Positions 57,170 to 64,000 of a DNA stretch of 64,000 nt are shown piece after piece. The notes beneath the pieces are model-generated. The model made no database searches. It was not told the origin of the DNA and saw only the letters and a program-made list of their open reading frames with translations. Within the stretch, counting starts at the first letter, position 1, and every line of letters starts with the position of its first letter. The position numbers were made by a program, and so were the translations under genes. Origin of the DNA: Burkholderia gladioli (GTDB lineage Bacteria; Pseudomonadota; Gammaproteobacteria; Burkholderiales; Burkholderiaceae); NCBI RefSeq assembly GCF_000959725.1, contig NZ_CP009323.1, positions 434,001-498,000 on the forward strand, given 5' to 3'.

Positions 57170-58153
57170 ATGAGCGGCGGCATTCCGCGTCTAGCCATTC
57201 GTTTACCGATCTTCGCCCGTGCCCGGGCGCCCATCCTCGCCGCGCTGCTCGCCACGCTCGCGCTGTCCGGCTGCAGCCTGTTGCGCGCCCCGCAGGCGCC
57301 CGCGCCGATCGTCGACGCGGCCGTCGAGACGCTCGACGAGGACGGCCTGCCGATCGCCACGCCCGAGCCCGCCTCCGAGGTCGAGGCCCCCGACGACGGC
57401 GACACGCAGCGCAAGCCGCACCGCGAGGCGCCGCGCCCGCGCGTGGTCAAGCGCCCCTCGCCGCCGCCCCCGCCGCCTCCGCCCCCGCCGCCCCCGCCGC
57501 CGCTGATCCAGACGCGCACCATCGAGCGCAACCAGGTGCATTCGCTGCTCGACAGCGAGGTGCGGCGCCGCGACGGCAAGGTGATCGGCCGCGCGGTCGA
57601 CATGATCGCCGACTCGGCCGGCAAGCCGAATCGGATGATCGTCAACCTGCAGGGCTTCATGGGCATCGGCGACCGCAAGGTCAGCTTCCCGTGGCGCCTG
57701 TTCCGCTTCACGCCGGGAGGGCGCAGCCAGCCGATCCTGCTCGACGTGCCGGCCGGCGAGCTGCCGCCGGCCGACCGCCCCAAGGCGGTGTCGCTGAGCG
57801 GCTCCTCGCATGCCGACGAGACGCCGGGCCTGATGCCGATCGTCGATGCCGACGTGCAGCGCGGCAACGGCACCGAGATCGGCCGCGTGGTCGACGTGCT
57901 GATCGACCGCGATGCGCAGCCGCAGGCGGTGGTGCTGGATCTCGGCAGCCTGGTGAACCCGGATCGGCGCACCATCGCCGCGAGCTGGTCGGCGCTGCGC
58001 TTCGCGCCGAAGGACAAGTCGCTGCGCGCCCTGCTCGACCTGTCCGACGCCCAGCTGAAGGCCTCGCCGCCCTACCAGGCCGACAAGCCGGTGATCGCCG
58101 TATCGCCGCCCGCCGCGACGCCGGCCTCCAGCAGCGCGGGTGCCAATCGATGA
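57170..58153 (+). CDS. PRC-barrel lipoprotein with a 14-proline tract
   Basis: The product is 327 residues. A long basic leader precedes a lipoprotein signal (LLATLALSGC, lipid-modified Cys near residue 40). Then come an acidic region, 14 consecutive prolines (bases 57461-57502), and two PRC-barrel-like domains (about 125-185 and 220-290) sharing the pattern V-x-R-x-(D/N)G-x-x-I-G-R-x-V-D. A GGAG at 57156-57159 favours the ATG at 57170 over 57155. The proline run should stall ribosomes without EF-P. The stop overlaps the MFS start, so the pair is coupled. Function is unknown; envelope location is likely. Confidence 0.75.
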   Translation: MSGGIPRLAIRLPIFARARAPILAALLATLALSGCSLLRAPQAPAPIVDAAVETLDEDGLPIATPEPASEVEAPDDGDTQRKPHREAPRPRVVKRPSPPPPPPPPPPPPPPLIQTRTIERNQVHSLLDSEVRRRDGKVIGRAVDMIADSAGKPNRMIVNLQGFMGIGDRKVSFPWRLFRFTPGGRSQPILLDVPAGELPPADRPKAVSLSGSSHADETPGLMPIVDADVQRGNGTEIGRVVDVLIDRDAQPQAVVLDLGSLVNPDRRTIAASWSALRFAPKDKSLRALLDLSDAQLKASPPYQADKPVIAVSPPAATPASSSAGANR

Positions 58154-59418
58154 CGGGCGGCAACACGGTCAGCATCCGCAGCCTGCGCTCCCTCGACTGG
58201 CTCAACTTCTTCGTCGCGAACGTGCAGACGGGCTTCGGGCCGTTCATCGCGTCCTATCTCGCCTCGCACAAGTGGACCCAGGGCGAGATCGGCCTGGTGC
58301 TGTCGATCGGCACCATCAGCGCGATGGTCAGCCAGGTGCCGGGCGGCGCCGCGGTCGACGCGCTGAAGAACAAGAAGGGCGCGGCCGCCTGGGCGATCGC
58401 GGCCATCATCCTGTCGGCGGTGCTGCTCGCCAGCAGCCCGACCATCGTCCCGGTGATGGCGGCCGAGGTGTTCCACGGCTTCGCCAGCTGCATGCTGACG
58501 CCGGCCCTGGCGGCCATCTCGTTCGCCCTGGTGGGGCGCGCCAACCTCGGCGACCGGCTCGGCCGCAACGCGCGCTGGGCCTCGATCGGCAGCGCGGTGG
58601 CGGCGGGACTGATGGGATTGACGGGCGAATACATCTCGGCGCGCGCGGTGTTCTGGCTGACCGCCGCGATGGCCATGCCGGCGCTGGTCGCGCTGGCGAT
58701 GATCCAGCCCACCCACACGGTGGTGGCGCCCACCAAGGGGCGCGCGCGCGATGCCGTCGAGGGCGAGCGCGAGACCATCTTCGACCTGCTGCGCGACCGC
58801 CGCATGCTGGTGTTCGCGGCCTGCGTGGTGCTGTTCCACCTGTCCAACGCGGCGATGCTGAACCTCGCCGCGGGCGAGGTGACGGCCGGCATGGGCGACA
58901 ACGTGCAACTGGTGATCGCGGCCTGCATCATCGTCCCGCAGGCGATCGTGGCGATGCTCTCGCCCTGGGTCGGCCGCTCCGCGCAGCGCTGGGGGCGCCG
59001 GCCGATCCTGCTGCTCGGCTTCGCCGCCCTGCCGGTGCGCGCCCTGCTGTTCGCCGGGGTGGGCAGCCCCTACCTGCTGGTGCCGGTGCAGATGCTCGAC
59101 GGCATCAGCGCGGCGGTGTTCGGCGTGATGCTGCCGCTGATCGCGGCCGACGTGGCCGGCGGCAAGGGCCGCTACAACCTCTGCATCGGCCTGTTCGGGC
59201 TGGCCGCCGGGATCGGCGCGACGCTCAGCACCACGCTGGCCGGCTTCGCGGCCGACCACTTCGGCAACACCATGAGCTTCTTCGGGCTGGCCGTGGCCGG
59301 CGCGCTGGCGGTGGCGCTGGTGGCGGTGGCGATGCCGGAGACGCGCGATGCCGGGCTCGACGATCCGGGCCCGGACGACACCTCCGGCAGCGCCGATACG
59401 CCGGCGAAGACGGCCTGA
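58150..59418 (+). CDS. MFS transporter
   Basis: The product is 422 residues with 12 spans. Near the N-terminus it reads LDWLNFFVANVQTGFGPFIASYLASHKWTQGEIGLVLSIGTISAMVSQVPGGAAVDALKNKKGAAAW. That opening marks the group often annotated as NreB-like or 'MFS 1-like' permeases in proteobacteria. The start overlaps the lipoprotein stop by four bases. The C-terminal tail is acidic. The substrate is unknown; neighbouring FUSC and RcnB-like genes hint at toxic compound or metal export. Confidence 0.87.
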   Translation: MTGGNTVSIRSLRSLDWLNFFVANVQTGFGPFIASYLASHKWTQGEIGLVLSIGTISAMVSQVPGGAAVDALKNKKGAAAWAIAAIILSAVLLASSPTIVPVMAAEVFHGFASCMLTPALAAISFALVGRANLGDRLGRNARWASIGSAVAAGLMGLTGEYISARAVFWLTAAMAMPALVALAMIQPTHTVVAPTKGRARDAVEGERETIFDLLRDRRMLVFAACVVLFHLSNAAMLNLAAGEVTAGMGDNVQLVIAACIIVPQAIVAMLSPWVGRSAQRWGRRPILLLGFAALPVRALLFAGVGSPYLLVPVQMLDGISAAVFGVMLPLIAADVAGGKGRYNLCIGLFGLAAGIGATLSTTLAGFAADHFGNTMSFFGLAVAGALAVALVAVAMPETRDAGLDDPGPDDTSGSADTPAKTA

Positions 59419-59435
59419 GCGCGAGGCGGGACGCG

Positions 59436-60059
59436 ATGGACACGATCCGCACGCTCGACGAGACGCGCCGCCAGATCCAGCAGTCGCTGGCCTCGCTGTT
59501 CAAGGGCATGTCGCTGCGCCAGCGCGCGGCCCAGGGCGCGGTGATGGCCCTGCAGGCCGTGTGCGGCGCCTGCCTCGCCTACGGGATCGGCCTCGCGCTG
59601 CACTCGGAGCAGGCGGTGTGGGCGGCCGTCACCGCGATCGCCGTGACCCAGCATCAATACGCGGACACCATGAACCTGTCGCGCGACCAGTTCATCGGCG
59701 CGATGGTGGGCGGCGTGCTCGGCTTCGCCGGCGCCGCGCTCGGCCATGCCAACGCCGGCATGCACGTGCTGGCCTACGCGGTCGCGATCGCCGCCACCAT
59801 CGTGATCTGCTGGTGCCTCGACGTGGGCAGCGCCGCGCGCCTGGGCGGCGTGACCGCCACCATCGTGATGCTGTTTCCCGGCAACGGCCCGCTGTGGGAC
59901 ATTCCGCTGATCCGGCTGGGCGAGGTCACGCTGGGCACGGTCTGCGCGCTGCTGGTGTGCGCGGTGCTGGCGCGCATCGAGCGCTGGTGGTGGCCGGCGC
60001 ACTGCCACGAAGCGCCCGACCAGGCGGATCGGAAAACCGGGCCGCCGCCCGCGCGATGA
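59436..60059 (+). CDS. FUSC-family membrane protein (short form)
   Basis: The product is 207 residues. A 37-residue cytoplasmic start is followed by about six hydrophobic segments: QAVCGACLAYGIGLALHSEQAVWAAVTAIAVTQHQYADTMNLSRDQFIGAMVGGVLGFAGAALG, then VLAYAVAIAATIVICWCL and RLGGVTATIVMLFPG. This is the FUSC membrane module; the second half of full-length fusaric-acid exporters is missing. It begins 17 bases after the MFS stop, so it is probably in the same operon, which ends at the terminator at 60094. Confidence 0.85.
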   Translation: MDTIRTLDETRRQIQQSLASLFKGMSLRQRAAQGAVMALQAVCGACLAYGIGLALHSEQAVWAAVTAIAVTQHQYADTMNLSRDQFIGAMVGGVLGFAGAALGHANAGMHVLAYAVAIAATIVICWCLDVGSAARLGGVTATIVMLFPGNGPLWDIPLIRLGEVTLGTVCALLVCAVLARIERWWWPAHCHEAPDQADRKTGPPPAR

Positions 60060-60093
60060 CACCGCGCGTGCTCGCTTTTCTCGCGACATCATG

Positions 60094-60123
60094 AAAAATG
60101 CCCGCTCGACGCGGGCATTTTTT
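60094..60123. terminator. Rho-independent terminator, both directions
   Basis: A stem aatgcccgc / gcgggcatt (60097-60105 and 60111-60119) with loop tcgac is preceded by an A run and followed by a T run. It can terminate both the plus-strand FUSC operon and the minus-strand RcnB-like gene. Confidence 0.85.
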
Positions 60124-60165
60124 CCTGGCGAGCCGGGTTCCCGGCAGCGAGGTACGAGGGGGCGC

Positions 60166-60582
60166 TCAGGGGCCGATGCTCAGCACGATGCCGGTGCCGA
60201 TCTGTACCTGCAGATGGTCGCCGCCGATCCCGACCCACTGGTAACCGCGGCGCGGCGGCGGCAGGTTGTAGCTGCGCCAGTCGTCGATCACGTACTGGCG
60301 GTCCCGGTACTCGCTCGGCAGGCGATCGCCACGATGCCAGTCGCGATGGCCTTCGATGAAACCGCCGGGCGGTTCGTCGCGCGGCGCGGGACGCATCGGC
60401 GGGTGGCCGGCCGTGCCGCCATGGCCGGGATGCGGATGATGCTGGCCCGGACCGCCGGGGCCGCCATGGTCGCCGGGGCCGGGACCGTGGTCGCCGCCAT
60501 GGGGCGGCTGCTGCGCGAACGCGAGCGAGGAAGCCAGTGAACCGGTGAGCCACACCGCGAGCAGCCATCGAGACGTCTTCAT
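60166..60582 (-). CDS. RcnB-like periplasmic protein
   Basis: The product is 138 residues with a Sec signal peptide (MKTSRWLLAVWLTGSLASSLAFA). A Gly/His/Pro-rich stretch follows (GGDHGPGPGDHGGPGGPGQHHPHPGHGG), then the RcnB domain: LPSEYRDRQYVIDDWRSYNLPPPRRGYQWVGIGGDHLQVQIGTGIVLSI. RcnB of E. coli modulates nickel/cobalt homeostasis in the periplasm; the His-rich segment here could bind metal. The frame is open to 60624, but 60582 gives the signal peptide. Confidence 0.88.
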   Translation of the reverse strand: MKTSRWLLAVWLTGSLASSLAFAQQPPHGGDHGPGPGDHGGPGGPGQHHPHPGHGGTAGHPPMRPAPRDEPPGGFIEGHRDWHRGDRLPSEYRDRQYVIDDWRSYNLPPPRRGYQWVGIGGDHLQVQIGTGIVLSIGP

Positions 60583-60910
60583 GTCGTTTCTCCCAGGTTG
60601 GCCGGCCGTGTGGTCGGCCGACACCGGAAGACTAGCATGGGGACGGATGCCGGGGCGTGACAGGCCTCCCGGGCAACCGGAGCTCGCTCAGGCGGCCTGC
60701 TGCTGGAACTGGATCATGTGGGATATGCATTAAGTATTTGATTTTTAACCAATAGTCTCGCGCCGGTCAGCTTGAAACTACTGGTTATGCATACAGCATT
60801 ACTAAGTTTACCACGAATTGAGGACGCAGTTCGGTCACATCGGTATCTAGCGGGACGCCGAGCCGCTGCCTATAATTCGCGCATACTCCAACAGAGATAC
60901 GGGGCGCGCC
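60583..60910. other. AT-rich junction between chromosome and probable prophage end
   Basis: No full gene is supported in these 328 bases. From about 60715 the composition drops to distinctly AT-rich, unlike the flanks, and continues so into the next ORF. TATAAT at 60871-60876 is a likely -10 for the ORF at 60911. On the minus strand 60714-60688 reads a nine-codon frame MIQFQQQAA plus TGA, preceded by a stop; it may be the broken 3' end of a gene. No att repeat or tRNA was identified. Confidence 0.4.
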
Positions 60911-61222
60911 ATGATTTACGGGTTGCTGAGTATTGCGGGTGTCGGGCTGGTCTATCTAATTGCAGCGATCGTCGTTACTGCTCCGATATGGGGAGGGGTT
61001 TGGTATGCGTCCAACTATCGCCAGCAGAAACGGGACGCGGACAAGTTCCACGCCTTGATCAAGCAACACCCTACCGACATCCAGGACATTTCAATCAAGC
61101 ACCGATTCGGGATGAATCGGCCCGGAACGTTCGACGGCAAGCGTTGGGAATACGTTGTAGGTGCCTATGCTCGCTTCTATCCCACCGAGTTCCACCGATG
61201 CCGACTTGACGGCATCCTGTAG
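60911..61222 (+). CDS. Hypothetical small membrane protein at prophage border
   Basis: The product is 103 residues. One hydrophobic segment (about 4-30, GLLSIAGVGLVYLIAAIVVTAPIWGGVWYA) is followed by a charged soluble part (NYRQQKRDADKFHALIKQHPTDIQDISIKHRFG). The base composition is clearly lower in GC than the core genes, a sign of recent acquisition. It is transcribed opposite to the phage genes, with its own TATAAT. No family is recognised; it could be a prophage-carried accessory (moron) gene. Confidence 0.6.
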   Translation: MIYGLLSIAGVGLVYLIAAIVVTAPIWGGVWYASNYRQQKRDADKFHALIKQHPTDIQDISIKHRFGMNRPGTFDGKRWEYVVGAYARFYPTEFHRCRLDGIL

Positions 61223-61254
61223 CGGATCCGCCCGAAGGCGGAACCTCGCCACCG

Positions 61255-61653
61255 TCACGCGGCAGCCGCCGGCGTGTAATACACCATCAGCGTCACCGAG
61301 CCGATTGCCGGAATCTTCGGCGCGCGCGACACCGTAACCGTCATCTGCCCGCTGGCCTGCGTCGGCTCGAAACCGGCGGCCGTCGCGCTCGTGTAGCCAG
61401 GCGACGGGGCGGCCTGCACAAGCACCTTCCCTCCGCATGCGATTTCGAGCTGGATCTGGCTCGGCTTCGCCCCGTCCAGGCCGGCGCACGTCAAGGTAAG
61501 GTTCTGGATCGTCGCGCCTTCCGGGATCTCCGGTCCGGTCAGCACGTCGCCCAGCGACAGGGCCGAGGCGATCGAGACGGACGATCCGATGCTTTGCGCC
61601 ACCCCCGACGGGTCAGGCGTCAACGAAACCGCGTTCATTGCAATCGTGCTCAT
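61255..61653 (-). CDS. Phage protein, probable structural, unknown
   Basis: The product is 132 residues. It is rich in Ser, Thr, Ala, Pro and Val with no signal peptide, patterned as beta strands (TIQNLTLTCAGLDGAKPSQIQLEIACGG, then GQMTVTVSRAPKIPAIGSVTLMVYY). It has a strong SD, GGAAGGAAG, just ahead of the ATG. It follows the lysis genes, so it may be a head or tail decoration protein or a late moron. No confident family match. Confidence 0.6.
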   Translation of the reverse strand: MSTIAMNAVSLTPDPSGVAQSIGSSVSIASALSLGDVLTGPEIPEGATIQNLTLTCAGLDGAKPSQIQLEIACGGKVLVQAAPSPGYTSATAAGFEPTQASGQMTVTVSRAPKIPAIGSVTLMVYYTPAAAA

Positions 61654-61663
61654 CTTCCTTCCT

Positions 61664-61939
61664 TCAGTTGGTGGTGACCGGGCATGCCGATTTCGTGGGC
61701 GCCTTCCAGCAGCCGTGCTCCACGCCGGCCTTGTTGTGCTCGAGGATCTGCCGCGCGAAGTCGTCGCCGATCACGTCGGAGCACCCCGGGCGCAGCACCT
61801 TCACCCACTGGCAGCTCGTGTCGATCACGCGCACCTCGGGCTTGGGCGCGGCCGCTGGCGCCTCCTTCTTCGGCGCCCATGCGCAGCCCGAGACGAGCGC
61901 CAGTACTGCCACGCTAACCACGCCAGTTATTGAGTTCAT
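61664..61939 (-). CDS. Probable outer-membrane spanin (Rz1-like lipoprotein)
   Basis: The product is 91 residues. It has a lipoprotein signal with lipobox VSGC at residues 16-19, then a Pro/Lys-rich linker and a cysteine-containing domain (IDTSCQWVKVLRPGCSDVIGDDFARQILEHNKAG) seen in many prophage lysis cassettes. The start overlaps the 3' end of the Rz-like gene by 26 bases in another frame, the classical overlapped spanin arrangement. It is longer than lambda Rz1. It would join inner and outer membranes at the end of lysis. Confidence 0.65.
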   Translation of the reverse strand: MNSITGVVSVAVLALVSGCAWAPKKEAPAAAPKPEVRVIDTSCQWVKVLRPGCSDVIGDDFARQILEHNKAGVEHGCWKAPTKSACPVTTN

Positions 61940-62225
61940 CCTGCACCTCCTTGGGGGATTGGGAAGCGGTGGCATCGTCGATCTTCTGGCGTGCCACCAC
62001 CGCATCGGCAGACGCCTGGGTGGCCGCCGCATTCGCCACGGCCTGGTCGGCCTGCTGCTGCGCGGCCTGCTCCTTCACCTGGGCCACCTGCTGGCCGGCG
62101 GTGGCCACCTTCGCGGCCGCGCCCTTCGTCTTGATCCATCCGAACAGCGCGCCGCCGGCCAGGCCCAGCACGCCGATGACGGCCGGCCAGAATTTCGCGA
62201 ACAGCGAGAGGAGAATTGCGCTCAT
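61914..62225 (-). CDS. Probable inner-membrane spanin (Rz-like)
   Basis: The product is 103 residues. An N-terminal span (about 13-30, PAVIGVLGLAGGALFGWI) is followed by an Ala/Gln-rich coiled-coil region (about 36-85) and the end SPKEVQDELNNWRG, similar to other Rz-like endings. The ATG overlaps the endolysin stop by four bases, and its 3' end contains the start of the lipoprotein gene. Its place in the lysis cassette supports the call. Confidence 0.7.
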   Translation of the reverse strand: MSAILLSLFAKFWPAVIGVLGLAGGALFGWIKTKGAAAKVATAGQQVAQVKEQAAQQQADQAVANAAATQASADAVVARQKIDDATASQSPKEVQDELNNWRG

Positions 62226-63067
62226 GTGACACTCCATTTGCCAGTAAGGAAGAGTTCGCGCTCGGCTTCACGCCGGCGCTTCAGGCCGAGGCTCACGGCG
62301 CCGCCGGCGCGATTCCACGCGAGGAACTGGTCGGCCGCGCCTCGGCGATCGCCGGCGTTGAGCATGCGCAGCAGCGTCGACGGCGCGCCGCTCTCCAGAA
62401 CCACGATCCCGTCGCGGCCCTCGTCGGCCGCCCGCGCCGCCCGGCCCGGCCCGACGTTGTTCATGATGCTGGTCAAGGCCGCCTTTTCATGCGGCGCCAG
62501 TGCCACCTTGACGGCACGATCCACCAGCGCCGCGGAGGCGATCAGGTTCTCATCGTGGCGCGCGTCGGCCGTGGCCTGCGTCCAGACCGTACCCTGGCGC
62601 ACGTCGGCGCCCGTCGAGCCCCAGCCGCACGTCCACGGCGCGCCGCTGAGCGCGCGCAGCTCGGCATCGTCCGGGATCGCCATGCCGCCCAGCACGCGGT
62701 ACCAGATACCGCGCGCCTGCAGCGCCTTTCCAAGCGGCGAAGCCGGATCGGGGTACGCGGTCAGGTAGCAGCTCTCGAAGTGCTGCGACAGCGGGCGGCA
62801 AATGGCGAGCCAGTCGACTACCGGCCCGGCCGGCACGGCTTGCTGGATGGGCGTTTCCGGTTGCGATGCTTGCACGGGTACCGCGGGCGGCCAGAAGTCG
62901 GGCGACGCCGGCCGAAGGGCCGGCCGAAGGGCCGGCCGGATCGGCTGCACGGCGGCCAGAACCGCCGGCACGCCGGGCGGCACCGGGGGCGGTGCATCAG
63001 GGGAAGCGGGCCGCGCCGCCGAGCGCCGGAACAGCGCCAGCACCGCGGCGATCAGGTCACTGATCAT
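62222..63067 (-). CDS. Phage endolysin, GH24-type lysozyme with Pro-rich N-terminal extension
   Basis: The product is 281 residues. The lysozyme domain starts near residue 88. It has the catalytic glutamate E98 with D107 nine residues later (ESCYLTAYPD), the GWGSTG turn at 148-153, and the family end AADQFLAWNRAGGAVSLGLKRRREAERELF. About 40 extra residues lie between D107 and GWGSTG. The first 80 residues begin with a short hydrophobic stretch and are then Pro/Ala-rich, including a repeated RPAL unit from a 12-base tandem repeat. It cuts peptidoglycan during lysis. It overlaps the holin gene. Confidence 0.82.
   Translation of the reverse strand: MISDLIAAVLALFRRSAARPASPDAPPPVPPGVPAVLAAVQPIRPALRPALRPASPDFWPPAVPVQASQPETPIQQAVPAGPVVDWLAICRPLSQHFESCYLTAYPDPASPLGKALQARGIWYRVLGGMAIPDDAELRALSGAPWTCGWGSTGADVRQGTVWTQATADARHDENLIASAALVDRAVKVALAPHEKAALTSIMNNVGPGRAARAADEGRDGIVVLESGAPSTLLRMLNAGDRRGAADQFLAWNRAGGAVSLGLKRRREAERELFLTGKWSVT
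62910..62933. repeat. 12-base tandem repeat in endolysin gene
   Basis: GGCCGAAGGGCC occurs twice in tandem (62910-62921 and 62922-62933), followed by a partial third copy. On the coding strand it gives the repeated RPAL in the Pro-rich N-terminal region. Copy number could vary in frame. Confidence 0.8.
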
Positions 63068-63314
63068 GGCGGCTCACCTCCAGCACTCGAGCGATCATCG
63101 TGATCACCAGACCGATCACCGGGACGATCGTGGCCGGCGCCTTCGGGAAGTAGGTCATCACCCAAGGCGCCACCGACGGCCAGTTGTCCGACAGGAGGGA
63201 GAACAGGTGCGGCATGGCGGCCAGGACCGCGGCGCCGATCGCCAGCAGCCGCATCTCGCTCCACTTCCACGCCTCTTTCCAATCTTCGACGAGACGAATT
63301 TTCACTTCGACCAC
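63057..63314 (-). CDS. Phage holin
   Basis: The product is 85 residues. After a charged 20-residue start (VRLVEDWKEAWKWSEMR-like), it has two hydrophobic segments (about 22-42, LLAIGAAVLAAMPHLFSLL, and 58-78, APATIVPVIGLVITMIARVLE). This resembles the small holins placed directly before endolysins in beta-proteobacterial prophages. It overlaps both neighbours. It would open the inner membrane to release the endolysin. Confidence 0.75.
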   Translation of the reverse strand: MVEVKIRLVEDWKEAWKWSEMRLLAIGAAVLAAMPHLFSLLSDNWPSVAPWVMTYFPKAPATIVPVIGLVITMIARVLEVSRHDQ

Positions 63315-63643
63315 CTCCGGGTATCGTCGCGGCTACCGGCCGCGTTGTTGAGCAGGTAATTGCGGATGTAGCTCACGTCGCTGCTGATATCGCGCAGCTG
63401 CTGGTTCGTGTCCGACTTCTGTTGAATCTGCGTCTGCTCGATGCGCGTCATCCGATCATCCTGTGTCTGCGAGTGCGCCTCGATCTTGTCGACGCGCGAG
63501 ATCACCGCGAAATAGGCCAGCACGATCGAGATGACCCCGCCAAGGATCGCCATCACCAGCGACTGCACGTTGACCGTCATGTCCCAGAGACGCTTTCCGC
63601 CTGTGGGCGGAGTGCCCGTGTCGCCTGTCGGGGGAGTGCTCAT
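63302..63643 (-). CDS. Phage membrane/coiled-coil protein upstream of holin
   Basis: The product is 113 residues. A polar Thr/Pro/Gly-rich start is followed by one hydrophobic span (about 24-48, VQSLVMAILGGVISIVLAYFAVISRV) and a Gln/Asp-rich coiled coil (about 50-95, DKIEAHSQTQDDRMTRIEQTQIQQ). It overlaps the holin gene by 13 bases. It may be a second holin-like or antiholin protein, as pairs are common in such cassettes; that is inference. Confidence 0.6.
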   Translation of the reverse strand: MSTPPTGDTGTPPTGGKRLWDMTVNVQSLVMAILGGVISIVLAYFAVISRVDKIEAHSQTQDDRMTRIEQTQIQQKSDTNQQLRDISSDVSYIRNYLLNNAAGSRDDTRRWSK

Positions 63644-63662
63644 TCCAATATTCCTCGCTCAA

Positions 63663-64000
63663 TTAACCGATCAGGACTACTACGTATCGAGGCGATGCCG
63701 AACCGGATCCAGACGAAAAAATCGACTGGAACGCAATTTGGTCGCCGACATTCACCTTGAACTGCGGGCCTGGCGCGAACGTCACGCCGAACTGCCCGTT
63801 CGACATCACGGCGCCAGCGATCGACACACCATTCACGCGGATATTGAACGTGAAGGTTTCGCCCGGGTTGGGTGTCTTGTCGGTAAACACGGTCGCCATC
63901 AAAATGACGCCCGGCATGCCGACACACCATCCCTCGTTCGTGAATCCACCCGCGCCGCCGTTCGCACCATAGTCGACGCCGCCACCTTGGGGCTGCGGTA
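63663..64000 (-). CDS. Probable C-terminus of a phage tail-fibre protein (partial)
   Basis: The frame is open on the minus strand from the window edge to a TAA at 63663. The edge-proximal part is Gly-rich (GGGVDYGANGGAGGFTNEGW) and runs into a beta-rich domain (TVFTDKTPNPGETFTFNIRVNGVSIAGAVMSNGQFGVTF). Gly-rich shafts followed by small beta domains are usual in tail fibres. Alternatively a separate 78-residue protein starts at the ATG at 63899, where a TGA in another frame overlaps (TGATG). Confidence 0.5.
   Translation of the reverse strand, partial: PQPQGGGVDYGANGGAGGFTNEGWCVGMPGVILMATVFTDKTPNPGETFTFNIRVNGVSIAGAVMSNGQFGVTFAPGPQFKVNVGDQIAFQSIFSSGSGSASPRYVVVLIG

Noticed and set aside
60661..60760. 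A tRNA gene serving as phage attachment site
   Set aside because: No acceptor/T-arm pattern (GTTCGA-type) or CCA-ending cloverleaf could be drawn; the hairpins present are incidental.
62880..62940. Short tandem repeats as a CRISPR array
   Set aside because: Only two copies of a 12-base unit with no spacers, inside and in frame with the endolysin gene.

Overview
The window looks like chromosomal DNA of a Burkholderia-type beta-proteobacterium, most like the B. gladioli/glumae/plantarii side of the genus. The base composition is strongly GC-rich. Gene content and order (pssA-psd-ilvCHB, kdpFABCDE, purD-hemF-nadD-rsfS-rlmH-maf-rng, upp, yebC) fit that group. No rRNA, tRNA, CRISPR array or insertion sequence was seen. 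Identifications rest on reading motifs and remembered family sequences; no database search was run.

Layout. 1-4752: phospholipid synthesis (pssA, cut by the window edge, and psd), then the branched-chain amino acid operon ilvB-ilvH-ilvC, all on the minus strand. 5099-7399: an ECF sigma factor with a coupled one-span membrane protein, a DUF3106 protein and an RDD protein. 7617-10260: a Pho-box-like site followed by a calcineurin-type phosphoesterase, a GT4 glycosyltransferase and a diacylglycerol kinase, which I read as a PlcP-Agt-like membrane lipid remodelling unit. 10483-14948: TetR, LOG-family, SDR and GT39 (ArnT-like) genes. 15061-20829: MFS exporter, truncated globin, FtsX-like permease, DUF4126 protein and SugE/Gdx, the last behind a probable guanidine-II riboswitch. 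21029-29634: the kdp potassium system, including tiny kdpF and an extra 35-residue ORF in front of it. 29878-33746: quinone reductase, small secreted protein, mgsA, divergent SDR, upp. 34084-41140: housekeeping genes yebC to rng.

41349-48950 is the most interesting catabolic block. A divergently transcribed LysR gene faces phosphonoacetate hydrolase phnA, followed by a second alkaline-phosphatase-superfamily enzyme, an MgtC protein, the two-part carrier MadL/MadM and acetyl-CoA synthetase. Together these could import phosphonoacetate, split it into acetate and phosphate, and activate the acetate. 49077-53223 is a second aromatic-acid block: CHA-type aldolase, 4-oxalomesaconate hydratase, an ACS-family MFS carrier and a LysR regulator, with a clean palindrome in the promoter region.

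53421-60582 holds two small unknown genes, a divergent MFS/LysR pair, a TfoX-domain protein, a PRC-barrel lipoprotein with 14 consecutive prolines, an MFS carrier, a FUSC protein and an RcnB-like protein. From about 60.6 kb the sequence becomes more AT-rich and then enters one end of a prophage. Its minus-strand genes include a candidate tail-fibre end, a membrane/coiled-coil protein, a holin, a GH24-type endolysin and overlapping spanin genes. The prophage continues past the window end.
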